DNA of 64,000 nt from Lepiota brunneoincarnata (lineage: Eukaryota; Basidiomycota; Agaricomycetes; Agaricales; Agaricaceae). Position numbers and translations under genes: made by a program. The notes below the pieces were generated by a model. That model saw only the letters and a list, made by a program, of their open reading frames with translations. It searched no databases and was not told the DNA's origin. Shown here piece after piece: positions 19,223 through 29,584 of this stretch (position 1 is the stretch's first letter; the number at the start of each line of letters is the position of its first letter). The stretch covers positions 918,071 to 982,070 of the forward strand of contig JAEBUN010000019.1 in the NCBI GenBank assembly GCA_023014365.1, in the 5' to 3' direction.

Positions 19223-21379
19223 TGTTATGCTATCAAACTTATTGCCTCCCAAAAAGTTGATAATGCTGTCCAGGTCACTAAATCACTTCAAAATATGACC
19301 CAGCAATCTCTCTCTACCAGCACAGTTCACAGGGTGCTCAAGAGAGCTGGAATGAAAGCTGTAGTCAAGGTGAAACAACCTTTTCTCAGCACCACTCACC
19401 AGCAGAAGAGGATGGAGTGGGCAGAAGCACATGCCAACTGGACTCTGGAAGACTGGAAGAGGGTAGTTTGGTCAGATGAGACCAAAATCAATCATTTGGG
19501 GTCAGATGAGAGGCATTGGGTTTGGAAAAGGGGGTCAGAGAAGTTAAAAGCTAGGCTGGTAGATGGAACTAGGAAGTTTGAAGGAGGTTCCATCATGGTC
19601 TGGGGCTGTATGTTGTGGGAAGGGGGGGGATTCCCATGCAGAATTGAAGGGAAGATGGATGCTGACCTTTATGTCAGCATTTTGGAGGATGAACTGCAGC
19701 AGAGCCTTGGGTGGTACAAGAAAAGACAAGGGAAATTGTCTTTCAGCAAGACAATAAGCCCAAAAACAAGAGCTGGACAGCTACAAAGTGGTTTAAAAAA
19801 GCTAAAATGGAGGTTATGGTATGGCCCCCACAGTCTCCTGACCTCAACCCTATTGAATACCTATGGACTTATATCAAAAGGAGGCTGAAGAAGTATGATA
19901 CTCCTCTTAGGAGAATATTGGAGTTGTGGGAGAGGACAGAGGCAGAGTGGAATAAGATTCCACCTTCAGTATGTCAGAATTTGATTGAAAGTATGTCTAG
20001 GAGGGTTCAGGCCATTTTGCAGGCTGGAGGAGGCTATACCAAGTATTGAATACCTATAATTGTATATTGTGTTTAATAAGCTGCAAAACCCTTCCAATGC
20101 ACTGAAAATATTGTTTAATTCACCACATTCCAAAAAGGGAATTTTATGTAATCATAGCTATACCAATCTGTAGATAAGATATAGGAGTATATATATTTAA
20201 AATATGAAGTCCCTAGCTTTAGTATCTCTAGAGCTATTCAAAAAATAACTGAAAGTAAAAAAACATTGGAAGGGTTTTGATGCCTACTATATGTATGTAT
20301 ATTAATGTGTAACATTATAGCCACAATTCACACATCCCTGATGAGCTCACACTCTCCCACTTTATGAGCACCACCCATATTAGTACCATCTCCTATATTT
20401 TTTTTGGCCATTCTCTCAAATTATTGGAACTACTTGAAATGAGTAAAGGATATATCACTGAGATTGTGTCCTTTATTACTTGCATTTGCTAGAAAAATAT
20501 TCCTAACCTGTCAACATGATCATTGATTCATCCCCACCACATTTATCTCCTTATTCAGGACTCATACTACAAGATGTTGCAACCACCTTCAAAACCAACA
20601 TTCTGCCTAATTTGGTCAAGTTGTTTACAACAACACTTGTATAGTCAAATGTAGCAATAGCTAATCTCTTTTTTTCTTATTCTACATCCCCTTATACTCC
20701 AATTTTTTATCTCCTGAACATTGTTGCACATCCCTTTCTGTTTATGAAACTGTGATAAATGTATTCAGAAATGCTACTAAACTATAGTTTTACTAATATT
20801 AAACTAGCTCAAACAACACAACTCATGTATAAATGCAAGTGGCACTTAGTCTATATATTGCTGACTGGTAAGTAGATCACTCAATTTTTGGTACTATCCA
20901 AGCTCCAAACCAGTTTTTAAACAGTGGAAAGCAACACCTAGCACTTTGTGCACCACATTCCCCAATACAGGTAGATTAATGTTATAGCTTCTACCCATTA
21001 TCACTATGCACACCCAATACCAGTCTATTTCCCATAAATTCAAACTTACTTCCAATATATGATCTTATACAATATCAAGCAATGCATCCCCAATAAATAT
21101 CCTTGCTACCATTGACCATGTCATCTTTGCAAGTTTTAAGTCCTTTGTATCCAAGCTTATATAAAAGGACCTCCTTGTCTGCATTGTCATTGATGAAGCT
21201 CATCTAATCCTTACACATGTATCAAGGGAACTACCCCTGATAGTAGGTTACTCTATTCTAAGTGATCACTCATTGACCTCAGTTTTGTTGGCTGCTTTGG
21301 GGTTCTCTGAGCATTATCTAGTCTAGGCACTTTTAGGAGTTATGGTCTAGGATACCTTAGACCTTACCTTGACACCCTC

Positions 21380-21585
21380 ATCTCTTTCATCACCATATAT
21401 ATATGTATATTCTATTCTTGTATATTGTTTATTGTTACTTGTACAATATCATCTAGCTACTGTAGTCATAGTTACAATGGCCTGGTCTGTGCACAAACCA
21501 TTATGTATAAATATGTAGTGCAAGTAAGGATTACAATCCCCACTCAAATATTATTTGGGTTTCAGGCCTGTACACTTTCTTAACA
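21380..21585 (+). repeat. Degraded LTR end of the KH-element family
   Basis: From TTGTTTATTGTTACTTGTAC through CCTGGTCTGTGCACAAACC to TTTCTTAACA this follows the last 200 bases of the KH-element LTR in order, including the TATA region (TATGTATAAATATG). The first part of the LTR is not recognisable. It lies within the helicase relic and is much older than the other copies. Confidence 0.7.
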
Positions 21586-21788
21586 ATATGCCTCTTTTCA
21601 GCTGGTAATGAGCCTCCTCTGGTGGCTGATATCCTTTCCAATCCAAATTATTACCATGACCACCACACTTCCCCTTACACTTGAATATGAACTATTTAGT
21701 ATAATTGGTATGATGTCAGCAATCACCATTAGGACTCCCACACTGAGGCCAAATATCTCATTTCAGGTCATATGTGTAATAAGCTCTC

Positions 21789-22486
21789 TGTTATGATCCG
21801 TGCTCCTTCTGTATCCGAGGATAACTGGAGACGGCCTTCAATCACTCTACAAGGTGTCCGAGACGGTTGGCCTTATAGAGCTTAGTGGATCGCGCTCAAT
21901 GAGATAACGAGGGAAGACGCCAAGTTAAGGCAGAGAGGTAAACGACCGCTGTTAACAAGATTAAAGCTTGAGGCTTTAATCTCTACTTGTACAGGCCTTA
22001 TATACCTATGAGGTGCTATATACTCGTTATAGGTTACTTGGCTGTTCTACTGGTCGTGCGCAGTCCTGACCATGATGCACATCCTGGCTGATGGCATCCT
22101 AGCGTTATTTATATTACAATGAGTCAGTACTCTCGCTACTGCTGTGCGATGTTCCATCGCTTTCCTCTGACTCATAATCTTCTTCTCCCGATTGTATCTC
22201 CATGGAGTCTTCTTCGTTCTCGTTCTCCATTCTCTCGGTGCTTCCATCCGTATCGGAGGTTGGGTCAGTTGATCCATGGTTATCTTCCTCGTCCTCGGGG
22301 TATTCCAATATATCCTCCAAGGTTATCTCCATTCCTGCTTCTCTTGCCAGGTCCTGCATGGCGGTATAATATTCCCCTTCCTCGTCTTCGTATTCTTGTG
22401 CCCGTAATTGGTCTGTAGTCTCCTGTACCCATCTTGTAAAGTCGAACAATAATTCTTGTTCCTCCCGGTCTGGACTGTTCATAACA
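21789..22486 (-). repeat. Solo LTR, family D, copy 2 (698 bp)
   Basis: Same length and ends as copy 1, flanked by CTCTC at 21784-21788 and 22487-22491. I count about 14 differences from copy 1, of which about half are CpG changes and only one is a transversion. It inserted into the helicase relic. The 122-codon frame (22482-22114) is intact. Confidence 0.88.
22114..22482 (-). CDS. Acidic ORF end encoded in LTR U3 (copy 2)
   Basis: Equivalent of the copy 1 frame at 19218-18850, 122 codons, differing by Glu/Lys, Asn/Ser, Glu/Gly and Glu/Lys exchanges in the acidic half. Only the first third (FDFTRWVQETTDQLRAQ) looks folded, a possible amphipathic helix. Its preservation reflects recent spread of the LTR rather than selection on this copy. 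Confidence 0.5.
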   Translation of the reverse strand: MNSPDREEQELLFDFTRWVQETTDQLRAQEYEDEEGEYYTAMQDLAREAGMEITLEDILEYPEDEEDNHGSTDPTSDTDGSTERMENENEEDSMEIQSGEEDYESEESDGTSHSSSESTDSL

Positions 22487-23164
22487 CTCTCTGCAACAAA
22501 CTGTCAACAATAAGTATTGCAAGGCCTTATTATACTTACCAACTAATTGCATTCTTGTTTTTTGCTTGTTCCTAAGAAAAACTAAGTATTATGCCCATCA
22601 TTTGGGAGTTTCTTTTTGCCACTTACAGGTTGGATATGAGAACCTTTCTGCTATACTTGACTATTTCCAAAATGAAGATGTATACAGATGTCTGGTTACA
22701 ACCTTGGCTCTTAGTATCAGCTTTGATGTTTTCCATGTCACACATGTCATTCATATCAACTTCTCTTATGATATGATTTCATTTACCCAAGAAGCAGGCA
22801 GAGCTGGCCATAGTTCCTCTAGCCTTCCAGTATTCTCAATTGTCATTCTATTGCCTAGCACAAAGCTTCCCAAGTTTTTATCACCAGACTATTTTGGAAA
22901 GCAGATTTTATATATGTCCCTTTTAAATAAAACATTATGCTGCCAACTTGAAACTCAGCAATTTTTAGATGGAAATGCCAAGCTATACTCTATGTTACCT
23001 AACCATGTATCTCTGTGATGTATGTGACTACATGACTCATGAACTACCTGAAGTAGCCCCTCCAGTTAGTAGTACTGTAGGATAGCAAAAGTTTTGCAAA
23101 AATTCATCATATAACCTTATTTAACAATAAACAAAAAATATTCCCACTGATCAACAACCCCATC

Positions 23165-24562
23165 CTACATGCCAAAAATAGCTGAACAAAAGAATACTGT
23201 CCCTGAACTATACTTCTTGATATGTGTAAAGCATCAGGAGGGTATTCCTGCTTATAAAATTGCTGATTTCTTTGGAGTCCATATTTCTACTGTCTATTAG
23301 GTTATCCATAGGCATAAAGAGTAAGTGTTAAATAAAGTGACAGATCACTTATGAGTTAGTAACAAATTATGATATATAAGTAATTAGCTGTTATATACAC
23401 CCATCCCTTGGGGATGTCAATTAGTGGATACCGAGTTTCATGCCTTGTGTCCATTTTGACAGGATGGGACCTTAGACTAGCCAAATCCTATTATGTGAAG
23501 GGGAGTTACATACAAAGAACCTTTACATTTGACCGAATCAGTGGGCTTATCAAATTACACTATTATTAACAATGTGTGAATACATCAGTGATTGTTGATC
23601 AACTTGAGCTAGTGACTAGTAATCAGTATGTCACTGATACTATTGACTCTACTCAGTTCAACAGTAAGGTCATCATGAAGATGCTCTCAGGTCTGGGAGA
23701 CCTTCCTTATTGGATGACAAGGCAATGTGATACATCAAAATTGTGCTGGAAAAAAATAGACACCAAACTCTCCATGAGATCACCTACACAATAAATGCTT
23801 CTCTTAGCTCCCCTGCTTATTCCCACACTATTTAGCATACTATTAGGTATCAATTGGGTCTTAGCCAATACATTGCTGCAAAAAACTATTTCTTAAGTCT
23901 TCCTATGTCAAAGCCAGGATGGTATGGGCAAGAGAACATTAGAGGTGGATAAAGGAGGACTGAATACATGTGATTTGGATAGATAAGGCTTCTGTGGAGA
24001 TTTGAAAAGGTTCAAAAGTGGTTTGGATATGGAGGAGAGCTGGTAGGGGGTACACAGAAAGATATTTGGCCCCTACTTTCAAGTTTGGAAGACAGAGTCT
24101 TATAATATGGGGGTGTATGGCACATGGAAAACTCAGTCCACTGGTTTGTATACCCAAGGGTGTAAGGATAGCTGCAAATTATATTAGCCTCATCCTTAGT
24201 GGACCATTATGGGATTTTTATGGAAATTTATTGAAGGAGAGGGGACAGGTAGCAGTGATAAAAGATGGAGCTCCAGTCTATCAGGCAAGGATCACCCAAC
24301 AATTCTGTGATTCCTGTCTCATTAATGGGCTTCTACATCTAGCTCAGTCACCAGATCTCAATCTCACTGAACATATATGGAGATATCTCAAAGTTAGAAT
24401 AAATGACCAATCAAAAATCTCCAAAAACCTTGACAAACTTTAGAAGGCAATTCAGAAAGAATGGAGGATGATTGATATAAATTATATTAATGACCTAGTC
24501 AAGAGTATACTCAATCATGTTTAGGCTGTCTATGAGGCCAAGGGCTATCATACAAAATATTA
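23165..24562 (+). pseudogene. Second Tc1/mariner-type transposase relic
   Basis: A helix-turn-helix piece (GIPAYKIADFFGVHISTVY, about 23230-23300) is separated by about 400 unrelated bases from the catalytic part. There KARMVWAREH, VIWIDKASVEI and LIIWGCMAHGK precede a 141-residue frame (24018-24443) with VIKDGAPVYQ (Asp), AQSPDLNLTEHIW (Glu) and RYLKVRIND; the end resembles AVYEAKGYHTKY at about 24525-24560. It has many stops and is more diverged from intact families than the copy at 17983. No terminal repeats were found. Confidence 0.75.
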
Positions 24563-24619
24563 ACATAATTTTAGATGTAGTTGTGGTAGCATAACAGTTC
24601 TTACCTCCTATATGTTAGG

Positions 24620-24730
24620 GTAACCTGAGAGACTCAAGTGACTCAGAGAGTCAAAATATTACTGTAGGGAAATCCTAAGAGAATATGGACAGTTGATGAC
24701 TGGAAGGAGGTAATTTTCTCCAATGAATGT
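24620..24730 (+). pseudogene. Short transposase scrap
   Basis: WTVDDWKEVIFSNECT is readable at about 24685-24730, the tryptophan motif before the first Asp of Tc1-type transposases (family form WSDES). Nothing else of the gene is visible; it stops where the LTR family D fragment begins. Confidence 0.45.
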
Positions 24731-25855
24731 ACCCATAGTTGATCTATAGTTTCTTGTAACTATCTTGTATAGTCAAAGACTAGCTCCAACTCTTTCTTAT
24801 CTGGGCTGTTCATAATATTATCCCCCTCATAAGGTCTGATGTCCTCATCAGACATATTCTCAGTATAGTCTGATAGGCTCTCCTGTGATGTTTGCTTTGG
24901 CAATGGAGTCCCAGTTAAAATAAGGATCAGGGTTTAGGGAATCACTTCTGTAGCTTAGGGGCCTAAGGACAGCAGATCTTGGATGAGGTTGATGATGATA
25001 GGTTCTCTGAAGTAGGTGATAGCAGATGTGCTGATGGATCAGTTCAGGAAGTTGGTGGCTTTTACCAGTAGGTATAGTAGTGGTGTGGGCAGCTGGAATA
25101 ATAATAGTGGGACCTTGAACTTGATTGAGGATAGGCCTGGCTAAGGTAAGATGTTATTTGATAGTATTTGTTGTAATGTGTCAAATATTGTGGTTTATGG
25201 CTTTGTATATAAGGAATTGAGCTCTGCTTGATATTCCTTGTGGGTGGTAATGTAGGCCAGATACTATACTTGCAGATTGATGCTGGTAAGGATTTCTTTT
25301 GCAATGTTTCTTGTAATGGCTAGGGGCAATCTGTTGACAATATCAACATTGGTAGCATATGCATCTTACTTTGATATAGCTGAATCAACAGCAGGAATTG
25401 TAGTAAGTTCTGGAGGTGGATATGTGAGTGGTGGTAGTTCTGATAGGAGCATCATCAGAAGTAGATATAATTTGTACAGCACTTGATAGCTGGTTACTCA
25501 TATCCACCATAAGAGTGTTGGAAGGTTGGGCAGTAGTCCTGATAAGTAAAATAAAGTGGTCCTGATTTTAGTTTCCATTGCTTAGGCTTGGGACTGGACT
25601 CTCAAATGGAAATTTGGTGAGAGTGGTTAATAACATGGCAGAAATTGTGGTACAGTTCTGTTCCTCTGCTGTGCTAGAAAGAAGAGTGGCACATAGTTCT
25701 TGGAATTCTGTTGTTCAGTCATGGATGAGGTATTTGTGATACAGAAGAGCAGTAAATATCTTCCAGCAGCTGTTAACCAAGGGTACCAGTGTTGGGTCAT
25801 GTTTAAGATAGGTTTCTGTAGTATGAAAGGGAACCTCATGTGAAAGGATGGATTG
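24731..25855 (-). mobile_element. Fragment of the family D element: 3' internal region and LTR start
   Basis: On the minus strand, internal sequence runs into the start of a family D LTR at about 24815 and covers about 85 bases of it. The junction has a purine tract (ATGAGGGGGATAATA) just before TTATGAAC, as expected before a 3' LTR. An open frame passes from internal sequence (NMSDEDIRPYEGDNI) straight into the LTR start codon region (MNSPDKKELELVFDYTR), then hits a stop. Upstream, Tyr/Ser/Pro-rich frames (25304-25062) are of unknown meaning. Broken at both ends. Confidence 0.65.
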
Positions 25856-26200
25856 TGTTATCAGAATACCTATCAGAAGGACAGTTATATTTAGCACATC
25901 TCTCTCATATTATATGTCACTCCAAAATGATCAGTAGTGTATATCAGAAGGACTATATTTAGTTATGACTTGTTCTGATTCCCTATGACTCATAATTACT
26001 TGAGTTTAGTTATTTATAGTAAGAATATAGCCACATCAAGTAATATATAAGGATATAGTACATTAATATGTATCCTTACATAGTATGGTGCAGTTCATTC
26101 CATACACAAGCTTCTACCCATATTTGTGTTTATAAATTGATAACTGAGTATCAAGTCTGTACAGATGCCCAGAGAGATTAAGTCATGTTACTACTAAGTT
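25856..26200 (+). repeat. Degraded Ty3 LTR, family B
   Basis: Starts TGTTATCAGAA and follows the family B LTR with many substitutions: the ATCAGAAGGAC repeats, TAATATATAAGGATATAG (TATA) and CAAGTCTGTACAGATGCC are still clear. The right end fades at about 26200. It is the most decayed LTR of this family in the window. Confidence 0.72.
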
Positions 26201-27480
26201 GTTGGAATTCTAGCATCATGCAAGCCTGTACAATGCATGTGATTTGAAATTGTTTTATTGTTTGTAAAAGCTTATTGCTGTAAATATTGTTTAAGTAGTT
26301 TACTTGGGTTGTACATAGTCATTGGTTTGCCTCACAACCTCATGTTGGAAAAAAGCATGCAACAGTGGCATGTTTGTTTGGTCTTGGTAAGTGATGATCC
26401 CTTACCCAGTTAACAGTTGCAGCCTTGGATGCTTGTCTGATGGATGTCATCTATTGGTTTATTAACTGTTCCTGATGCTTTATGAGTGCTTACCAGATTG
26501 GCTTGACAAGCAAGGCAGCCACTTATGCTGTTTGTAAGCAGAAGGGTCATCAGATAGTCTCACAGGGTGCAACAATGCATCTTGAGGCTGTAGTGATTAA
26601 CAATACCTGGGGCTGTCATGTTTGAATTTTTTTCCAAAAAATGATGGCCAGAACCAAAAAAGCATGGGAAAAATATCGGACATGTGTTTTTGAGCTCCTT
26701 TACTCGATTCAAGCTCAGTGCCGAAGTTTGAAAGGGATTCAACGAGTGGTTATAGATATACTAAACTGGTGGACTTTGAATGTCCTCGACTGTAGCCCCA
26801 ATGCTCGATTCAACTCTTTGGTAGGGTAAAGCACAACACCAGAACCCTAATTCACGCATGTGCATTGTCTCAGCCAACATCTCGGACCCGACTCGAAGAA
26901 GTATTTGACACCGGTCCTTGAAGGCTATTGCATGGCTGATTGATGACCCTAGGTTCCACCTTCCAAGACATACCACACGATCAAGTACGGTTTGGATCAA
27001 TCCTCCTCCCACCGCAACTCTGAGCCAACCACCCAGTGCCTGCAACCGATGTTCCGTTGCACCATCCTGCGTCAACATAACACCTTGAAACCACGGTAGT
27101 GGGCCATGGTTGTTGCCGGTTCATATACCCTCCGGCTGTTGGGTTCAGTTCAGGGCTGGTCGACCGAGGTTCTGTTCCAATGGGTAAATTCCGGTGGCGG
27201 TGGGCGCTACTCTCCCTTAAGTTTAAACATTCAGTATCGGCTGATATTCTGCTTGAAAATTTCGCTCCCCATGCCGCTGTTTATGACGAGAAGATTTACC
27301 ACGTGGGTAGTAGGTACTATTGATTTGTTTCAGCGATACGTCGCAGAACGGGTCGTGGAAGTGGTACGTTGAATCATTCATTCGCTGATGGTTCGGCAGG
27401 CGTTTGCTCAGGCTCGTCCGCGCAGACATATAGATGACTTCCCATGGATAATTGATGGCCGACCCAACTAGATACAAGAA
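26201..27480. other. No supported gene; edge of the repeat island
   Basis: Up to about 26760 the sequence is AT-rich and repeat-like, with short frames such as one reading MMARTKKAWEKYRTCV that I cannot assign. From about 26820 the composition shifts to that of the gene arm. Frames of about 100 codons on both strands (27078-26761 minus, 27106-27372 plus) show no recognisable domain. The stretch 27480-27000 lies beyond the stop of the oxidoreductase and may hold its terminator. Confidence 0.5.
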
Positions 27481-29335
27481 CTAATACCGTCTAATGGGGG
27501 TAAATGAAAATAAGTAGCTGCCTGCGATCACGGCTGTCAGAAGTCCCAAAATAAGGGCAGCGGGAGCAATATTCGTCTTCGAGAGCCTCATGTCCCTTGT
27601 TGCGTCCGGTACCCACAAGTACATCCGAAACAACGCTTGCAAACCACCAATAGTGTAATCTGGTGTTTCCATTGCAATGGTAGTGCCTCCAATCTGTCGA
27701 CTTAAGTCTGCTAGCGCGAGCCGACGTATCATTATCGTATACCATGCCATCTTGAACCCAGCCCCGACCAGCTTCACCTTGCTCAGGCTTCTCCAAATTA
27801 AGCGAAATGGCCACAATTCCAAGAACTCTGGCGTCGACAGGTCAGGGTCGACACCGAATGGTTCATCACCGCCTTCCTTCGACGTGTGGCCTTGCTCGTA
27901 CTGCCTCATGATATCAGGTATATGTGGACAAACCACCGCACTTCGAGCGATTCCGAGCATATCGGTCTGACCAGACTGTAATGCGGACCGTAGAAGGTCA
28001 GGGGTTCGAAGACCACCCGTCAGTATGATGACAGGTCGTGAGCGTGATGTGAATCCCGCAGAGGTGAGACTTTTTTTCGCTTGTTGAGAGAATCGAGAGA
28101 ACAAGGCTTGTCTCTTGCTGTGTTTTGTCGTTTCTGACATCATGAATGCTACGGCACGGGCGTTGATAACGTAGTCATGATAGTAAGCCAAGGCGCTGTA
28201 CAGACCTGGGTTTTCATAATCTCCGCCACTGACGTCTATGAAATCAATCGTGCGCCATTTCGCGAGGTCAAGTACGTGATGTAGAGCACGCGTGTCTTCT
28301 GTTAGGTGAGACGATTTTCTCCGGTTGCCAATAGATGTGTCAATTAGGTAGTCGGAGGCATTTAGTTTGACCCCAAGAACGAAATTTTGGGGAACAATGG
28401 CACGTATAGCATCGACAATTCGATGGAGGAGCCTCAGCCCATTCTCCGAGCGAGTGGAGTACTGGTCTCCTCGTGTATTGGACTAGAACGAGTGAGAAAG
28501 GATACTCGTGAGGAGGGAACAACTGCCTACTTTGGGTGACAAGAATTGAGCCAAGAGGTCTAAAGAATGATTTCAGGTATAAACAAAGTGCGGGGTCGCA
28601 AACGACACTCACACCCATGCGCAACATGCAGCTCGATGCCGTCAAAACCAGCTTCATGCGCCAACCGCGCTCCTCTGACAAATCCTTCCACCACCTCATC
28701 AATTTCTCCAAGCGACATCTCTCGTGGTGTTTGGAACAATACGCTTTGTGCCATCGCGGCAATAGGATCGTCCATAGTCGTGCTTGTGCCAATACCAATA
28801 GCACTAGGTGCAAGGGGTCTCTCAAAGGGGTAGCGGCCCCCAACGAAATTTGCAGACTGGCGGCCAGCATGAGATAGCTGCATTATTGCGAGTGTGGCGC
28901 CCTCCGGGCCCCGGATGATGCCAGAAAGCGCCTTGTACGGTTTCAAACTGTCTTCATCAAGTCTGTCGGGCACAACCAAATCCCTGCCGAGGGTCAAGTG
29001 CGATTTGGATACCTGGACGTTACCGGTAATGACCATGCCCCAGTCATACCGCGACCAAAGGGAGTAGAGGGCGAGATGATAGCTATTTGGGGGGCCACCA
29101 AGAAAGTCTGCGAGGTGCTCATACATGGGTGCCTAGATCCATTCTTGTGAGTGATTTGGAAGGAGGAGCTGGTGAAGAATGGAACCTTCACAAGCCTATT
29201 ACGCGCTTTAGCCCCACATGGGAACTCGATTGGGGTGAATACCGCCTTTGCCACCATTCGAGAGGCTCCAACGTTTGAGAGGGGCGTGGGAATGCAATCC
29301 AAACTCACCTTGGCGACACTAATTCCTGACATCAC
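27481..29335 (-). CDS. NADH:flavin oxidoreductase, old yellow enzyme type
   Basis: Five exons can be joined in frame: 29335-29186, 29132-28613, 28559-28531, 28482-28206 and 28148-27481, with GT-AG introns of 48-57 bases, giving 547 residues. The order of motifs is that of the OYE/NADH oxidase TIM barrel: TPIEFPCGAKARNRLVKAP (FMN loop), WGMVITGNVQVS, LAIMQLSHAGRQ, AGFDGIELHVAHGYLLAQFL with the His that binds substrate, VDFIDVSGGDYE-like and VIILTGGLRTPDLL plus MLGIARSAVV (phosphate binding). The enzyme reduces activated C=C bonds using NAD(P)H and FMN. The tail ends in hydrophobic segments, one near YTIGGLQALFRMYLW and one before SYLFSFTPIRRY, so membrane attachment is possible. Exon 3 is only 29 bases. 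The start is the first in-frame Met and may be further on. Confidence 0.88.
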
Positions 29336-29344
29336 CTCGCTCTG

Positions 29345-29584
29345 TCATTGACCCATCGCGCTCCAACTCTGCTCTATGCCTGCCGTCAACAGGCTCATTA
29401 CTGGGTTTGCATCGTCCAATTCGAAATCGACTTCTTTTCCCCCTGACCGGAGATACCAGAATTCTGGATGAGGTTGGAAACAGTCAGCAGCGGCTCGAAC
29501 CGCGATGAGAGAACTCCAACCTCTGAGCAAACTCGGGCTGCACTCTTCCCACCCCTTCACTCCACCCATACGTCGACCAGCCAC
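29345..29584 (-). other. Unassigned minus-strand frame upstream of the oxidoreductase
   Basis: 79 open codons ending GIEQSWSAMGQ just before the oxidoreductase start. No domain is recognised. It could be leader sequence, part of a neighbouring unseen exon, or chance; I do not claim a gene. Confidence 0.2.

Larger units (their letters stand above)
18290..20049 (+). pseudogene. Tc1-type transposase, interrupted and frame-shifted
   Basis: The N-terminal helix-turn-helix part is before the LTR (ending GGCPPKLSSSNT, about 18485-18520) and resumes after it at about 19228. The catalytic part reads WSDETKINHLGSDERHWVW (first Asp), IMVWGCMLWEGGG, then after a one-base frameshift near 19715 FQQDNKPKN (second Asp) and WPPQSPDLNPIEYLW (Glu), a DD34E-like triad, ending with ESMSRRVQAILQAGGGYTKY. 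It would cut and paste the element at TA sites. The frameshift and insertion prevent function. Confidence 0.88.
17983..20289 (+). mobile_element. Tc1/mariner-type DNA transposon with long inverted repeats
   Basis: Terminal inverted repeats of about 210 bases (17983-18193 and about 20077-20289) begin CAGTGGGCATCAAAACCC on the left and its near complement on the right, and the element is flanked by TA on both sides, the Tc1/mariner target. Inside is one transposase gene in plus orientation. A 698-base solo LTR (18525-19222) with TGTTA duplications sits in the N-terminal coding part. The two inverted repeats agree at nearly every base, so the element is not very old although now dead. Confidence 0.88.
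21050..23018 (+). pseudogene. RecQ-like helicase relic, split by LTRs
   Basis: Frames on the plus strand give ATIDHVIFASFKSF, a stop, then VCIVIDEAHLILTH with the Walker B DEAH at 21192-21203; TLRPNISFQVI near 21750; and after the solo LTR a long frame (22566-23018) with TKYYAHHLGVSF, DVYRCLVTTLALS and SYDMISFTQEAGRAGH, the helicase motif VI region. These blocks match the RecQ-like helicase family that is multicopy in basidiomycete repeats. An LTR remnant (ending 21585) and a solo LTR (21789-22486) interrupt it, and there are stops. Walker A is not recognisable upstream. RecQ proteins unwind DNA; this copy cannot be made. Confidence 0.72.

Noticed and set aside
23326..23570. TGTTAAAT...ATTAACA as a solo LTR within the second transposase relic
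   Set aside because: The flanking five bases differ (GTAAG and ATGTG), no TATA box was seen, and no second copy is in the window.
26761..27078. 105-codon minus-strand frame as a gene
   Set aside because: No recognisable domain, no neighbouring exons, and it straddles the border of the repeat island.
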